From assembly GCF_900106645.1 (NCBI RefSeq), contig NZ_FNMV01000004.1, positions 124,001 to 188,000 on the forward strand: a stretch of 64,000 nt of DNA, in the 5' to 3' direction. This DNA is from Flavobacterium degerlachei. GTDB lineage: Bacteria; Bacteroidota; Bacteroidia; Flavobacteriales; Flavobacteriaceae. The position numbers and the translations under genes were made by a program. Below the pieces are notes generated by a model that did not search any database, was not told where the DNA came from, and saw nothing but the letters and a program-made list of their open reading frames with translations. Positions 62,264-64,000 of this stretch are shown piece by piece. How positions within the stretch are numbered: position 1 is the first letter of the stretch; the number at the start of each line of letters is the position of its first letter.

Positions 62264-62335
62264 TCAGTGAGCAGTTTGTAGTGATCAGTGATCAGTAATC
62301 AGTGTACAGTTTTTAGTAGTCAGTGTTCAGTATTA
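62263..62335 (+). repeat. Degenerate GATCAGT/GTTCAGT repeats
   Basis: Words such as GTCAGTGAGCAGT, GTGATCAGTGATCAGT, AATCAGTGTACAGT and GTCAGTGTTCAGT follow each other. Similar words occur at 56220-56300 and, reversed, at 63085-63130. Origin by slippage or as remnants of an element is open. Confidence 0.75.
62316..62330 (+). repeat. Left arm of inverted repeat around the four-helix-bundle pseudogene
   Basis: GTAGTCAGTGTTCAG pairs with CTAAACACTGACCAC at 62734-62748, 13 of 15 positions complementary. The two arms enclose the pseudogene. Confidence 0.65.
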
Positions 62336-62351
62336 AATAACAACAGAAGTA

Positions 62352-62722
62352 ATGAAATTTCAAGATTTATTAGCCTATCAGAAATGATTTTCACTGGCGA
62401 TGAAAATTTTTGAAATGACAAAGCTATTTCCGCTAGAAGAAATGTATTTTTTAACGGATCAAATTAGGCGTTCTTCAAGAAGCGCGTACCCGCCAATATC
62501 TCGGAATCTTATAGAAAAAGAGTTTATCTCAAAAACTTTCATAGTAAATTAACCAATTCAGATTCCGAACATTCAGAAACTCAGGTTTGGTTGGAGTATT
62601 CATTTAAATGCAATTATATCACGGAAGGTGTTTATAACGAATTGCTAAATGAAAGTAATGAAGTAGGCAAGCTAATTAAGTACATGATTTTAAATCCGCA
62701 AAAATTTGGAGTGGTTCTCTAG
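62352..62722 (+). pseudogene. Broken four-helix-bundle (S23/TIGR02436-type) gene
   Basis: It begins MKFQDLLAYQK, then an in-frame TGA at 62385-62387. The frame continues FSLAMKIFEMTKLFPLEEMYFLTDQIRRSSRSA, with a frameshift near 62484-62492. The other frame then gives ANISESYRKRVYLKNF and on to YMILNPQKFGVVL before TAG at 62720-62722. All conserved parts of the four-helix-bundle family are recognisable. The family is common as lone genes between repeats in Bacteroidota, and its role is unknown. Confidence 0.87.
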
Positions 62723-62733
62723 AGAAGTATTTA

Positions 62734-62748
62734 CTAAACACTGACCAC
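62734..62748 (-). repeat. Right arm of inverted repeat around the four-helix-bundle pseudogene
   Basis: CTAAACACTGACCAC, the partner of 62316-62330. It lies 11 bp after the pseudogene stop. Confidence 0.65.
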
Positions 62749-62781
62749 TTTATTTAAATCTGTCCTTGTAGTACTTATTCT

Positions 62782-63012
62782 TTATTTTGGCTGGAACACG
62801 GCAATTCCAATTATTATGATAATTATAATGACAAAAAAAGCAACGGAAGTAGTATTTGCAAAATTAACTGTCCAGCCAGCCCAAGCCACTCTTTTAGGAG
62901 GAAGTAGGCGTTTGTCTTTTTTGTTGTAGTAAAAGATACCAAGCTTCCAGTTATTAGGATTCTTGTGCCATTTTTCAAGTGTTTCTTTACTTGGTTTTTC
63001 TTTTTCGCTCAT
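62782..63012 (-). CDS. DUF5808 small membrane protein
   Basis: 76 residues. The N-terminal DUF5808-type segment, with HKNPNNWKLGIFYYNKKDKRLLPPKR and GWTVNFAN, is followed by one membrane helix (about 56-72, rich in Ile). The family is small and of unknown function. It lies between two CAGT-repeat patches. Confidence 0.82.
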   Translation of the reverse strand: MSEKEKPSKETLEKWHKNPNNWKLGIFYYNKKDKRLLPPKRVAWAGWTVNFANTTSVAFFVIIIIIIIGIAVFQPK

Positions 63013-63084
63013 AGCAAATAATTTAAGTTAAGGATTTGCTGTTGTTTTGATTTTGGAACAAATTAAGGCTCGTTTTTTAGAATT

Positions 63085-63130
63085 GACCACTGATTACTCT
63101 GTATAAGCTGATCACTGAATACTGATAACT
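63085..63130 (-). repeat. Degenerate CAGT-type repeats, reversed
   Basis: On the reverse strand the words ATCAGTATTCAGTGATCAG and GTAATCAGTGG resemble those at 62263-62335. They fill most of the gap between the DUF5808 gene and lptB. Confidence 0.65.
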
Positions 63131-63134
63131 TTAT

Positions 63135-63875
63135 TTAAAACTCCAACTTCTTCTTTCTCAGCTCAAAATTCTGTCCTAAATACACACGACGTACCATTTC
63201 ATCTTCAACTAGTTCTTCTGGGATTCCCGCTTTCAAAATTCCACCTTCAAACATCAAATAGGTTTTATCAGTAATGGCTAATGTTTCCTGAACGTTGTGA
63301 TCAGTGATTAGAATACCAATATTTTTATTTTTTAATTGCGCAACAATTCGTTGTATGTCCTCAACAGCAACAGGGTCAACACCGGCAAATGGTTCATCGA
63401 GCAAGATGAATTTTGGGTCGGTAGCTAAACAACGTGCTATTTCAGTACGACGTCGCTCACCACCTGAAAGTAAATCACCACGATTAGTACGAATGTGTTC
63501 CAAACTGAATTCAGCAATCAAGCTTTCCATTTTTGCCTCTTGCTCTTCTTTTGAAAGAGTAGTTAGCTGCAAAACGCTCAATATATTGTCTTCAATACTT
63601 AGTTTTCTAAAAACAGAAGCTTCTTGTGCTAAATAACCAATCCCGTGCTGTGCTCTCTTGTACATAGGGTAATCAGTAATGTCCATATCATCAAGATAGA
63701 TGTTTCCTGAATTTGGTTTAACCAAGCCAACAATCATATAAAACGAAGTCGTTTTTCCAGCACCATTTGGTCCTAAAAGACCAACGATTTCACCTTGGTT
63801 TACTTCAACCGAAATGCCTTTTACCACACTTCGGCCTTTGTATTTTTTTATTAAATTATCTGCTCTTAAAATCAT
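63135..63875 (-). CDS. lptB: LPS export ABC transporter ATP-binding protein
   Basis: 246-residue LptB: Walker A GPNGAGKTT (35-43), YLAQEASVFRKLSIEDNI at the Q-loop, signature LLSGGERRRTEIARCLA, Walker B FILLDEPFAGVDP, and the switch His in ITDHNVQETL. It powers LPS extraction from the inner membrane with LptF/LptG, which are not in this window. Full length. Confidence 0.96.
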   Translation of the reverse strand: MILRADNLIKKYKGRSVVKGISVEVNQGEIVGLLGPNGAGKTTSFYMIVGLVKPNSGNIYLDDMDITDYPMYKRAQHGIGYLAQEASVFRKLSIEDNILSVLQLTTLSKEEQEAKMESLIAEFSLEHIRTNRGDLLSGGERRRTEIARCLATDPKFILLDEPFAGVDPVAVEDIQRIVAQLKNKNIGILITDHNVQETLAITDKTYLMFEGGILKAGIPEELVEDEMVRRVYLGQNFELRKKKLEF

Positions 63876-63911
63876 TTCGTTTCGTGTAATTGTTTAATCA
63901 AAGTCCTGCTT

Positions 63912-63932
63912 ATTCGTTACAAATAAACGAAT
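63912..63932. repeat. Short inverted repeat upstream of lptB
   Basis: ATTCGTT, seven-base centre, AACGAAT: a perfect 7-bp inverted repeat 37 bp before the lptB start. It could be an operator or a chance AT-rich palindrome. Confidence 0.45.
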
Positions 63933-64000
63933 AAACAAATAAGAAAATCAAGCTGTTAACAATTATTTAGTTTCTTTTCAAAGACAATTGCCTTCCCAAA

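Larger units (their letters stand above)
62264..62781. other. Gap with CAGT-type repeats and a pseudogene
   Basis: 518 bases between two convergent genes. The first 70 hold GATCAGTGATCAGT-type words, 62352-62722 is a broken four-helix-bundle gene, and the remainder has an inverted repeat copy and no gene. Confidence 0.75.

Overview
The window looks like a chromosomal segment of a low-GC member of the Bacteroidota, most likely a Flavobacterium or a close relative. The evidence is the strongly AT-rich coding sequence, the scarcity of Shine-Dalgarno motifs in front of genes, several TAnnTTTG-type promoter elements, and marker families typical of Flavobacteriia: a PorV/PorQ-type outer-membrane protein, a DUF4105/Lnb-N protein, DUF559 and DUF5808 proteins, and a decayed four-helix-bundle (S23-type) gene. 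No rRNA, tRNA or CRISPR was seen.

About 90 percent of the window (1-57.8 kb) is one large surface-glycan locus. It opens with the 3' part of a UDP-sugar 6-dehydrogenase and a dTDP-Fuc3NAc-like module (two FdtA-type isomerases, a GNAT acetyltransferase, a FemAB/GNAT-like protein, an FdtB-type aminotransferase; 0.9-4.2 kb). A Wzx flippase, a Wzy-like polymerase, glycosyltransferases (GTs), an AsnB-type amidotransferase and an acetyltransferase follow (4.2-13 kb). Next come an epimerase, the complete dTDP-rhamnose set rmlC-rmlD-rmlB-rmlA, a WecA/WbpL-type transferase, and a PglC/PglE/PglF-like set for UDP-4-amino-4,6-dideoxy-GlcNAc (13-22.7 kb).

A repeat-rich island (22.7-23.8 kb) carries a DUF559 nuclease-like gene and four tandem ~102-bp repeats. 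It is followed by a reverse-strand CpsB-type phosphatase and then a Wzm/Wzt ABC exporter with an FkbM methyltransferase. From 27.8 to 40.4 kb lies a very AT-rich GT array: a sialyltransferase/DUF115-like protein, a GT8-like protein, many GT2s, a GT10 fucosyltransferase and WecB. A nonulosonic-acid module (NeuA-HAD fusion plus NeuB) and further GTs occupy 40.5-50.5 kb. A reverse-strand Gtr-like cassette (GtrA, GtrB, GT-C, methyltransferase) lies at 50.5-53.7 kb. A GT4, a second polymerase/ligase and a WcaJ-type initiating transferase close the locus at 57.8 kb.

The last 6 kb is mostly unrelated housekeeping or envelope sequence: a DUF4105 protein, a PorV/PorQ-like protein, PssA, a GH25 muramidase, a four-helix-bundle pseudogene, a DUF5808 protein and LptB.

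The most unusual observations are four. (1) A composite DUF559 element has ~41-bp direct repeats at its outer ends, inverted repeats around the gene and a hairpin-bearing tandem array. (2) There are two separate places where a truncated, diverged start of a gene lies upstream of an intact homologue, with one foreign-looking gene in between. (3) The NeuA-HAD/NeuB arrangement, with a NeuB lacking the SAF domain, suggests a phosphorylated nonulosonate route. (4) Structured intergenic repeats occur, among them a nested-hairpin element at 43.4 kb and a 50-bp repeat found at both 15.6 and 57.9 kb.
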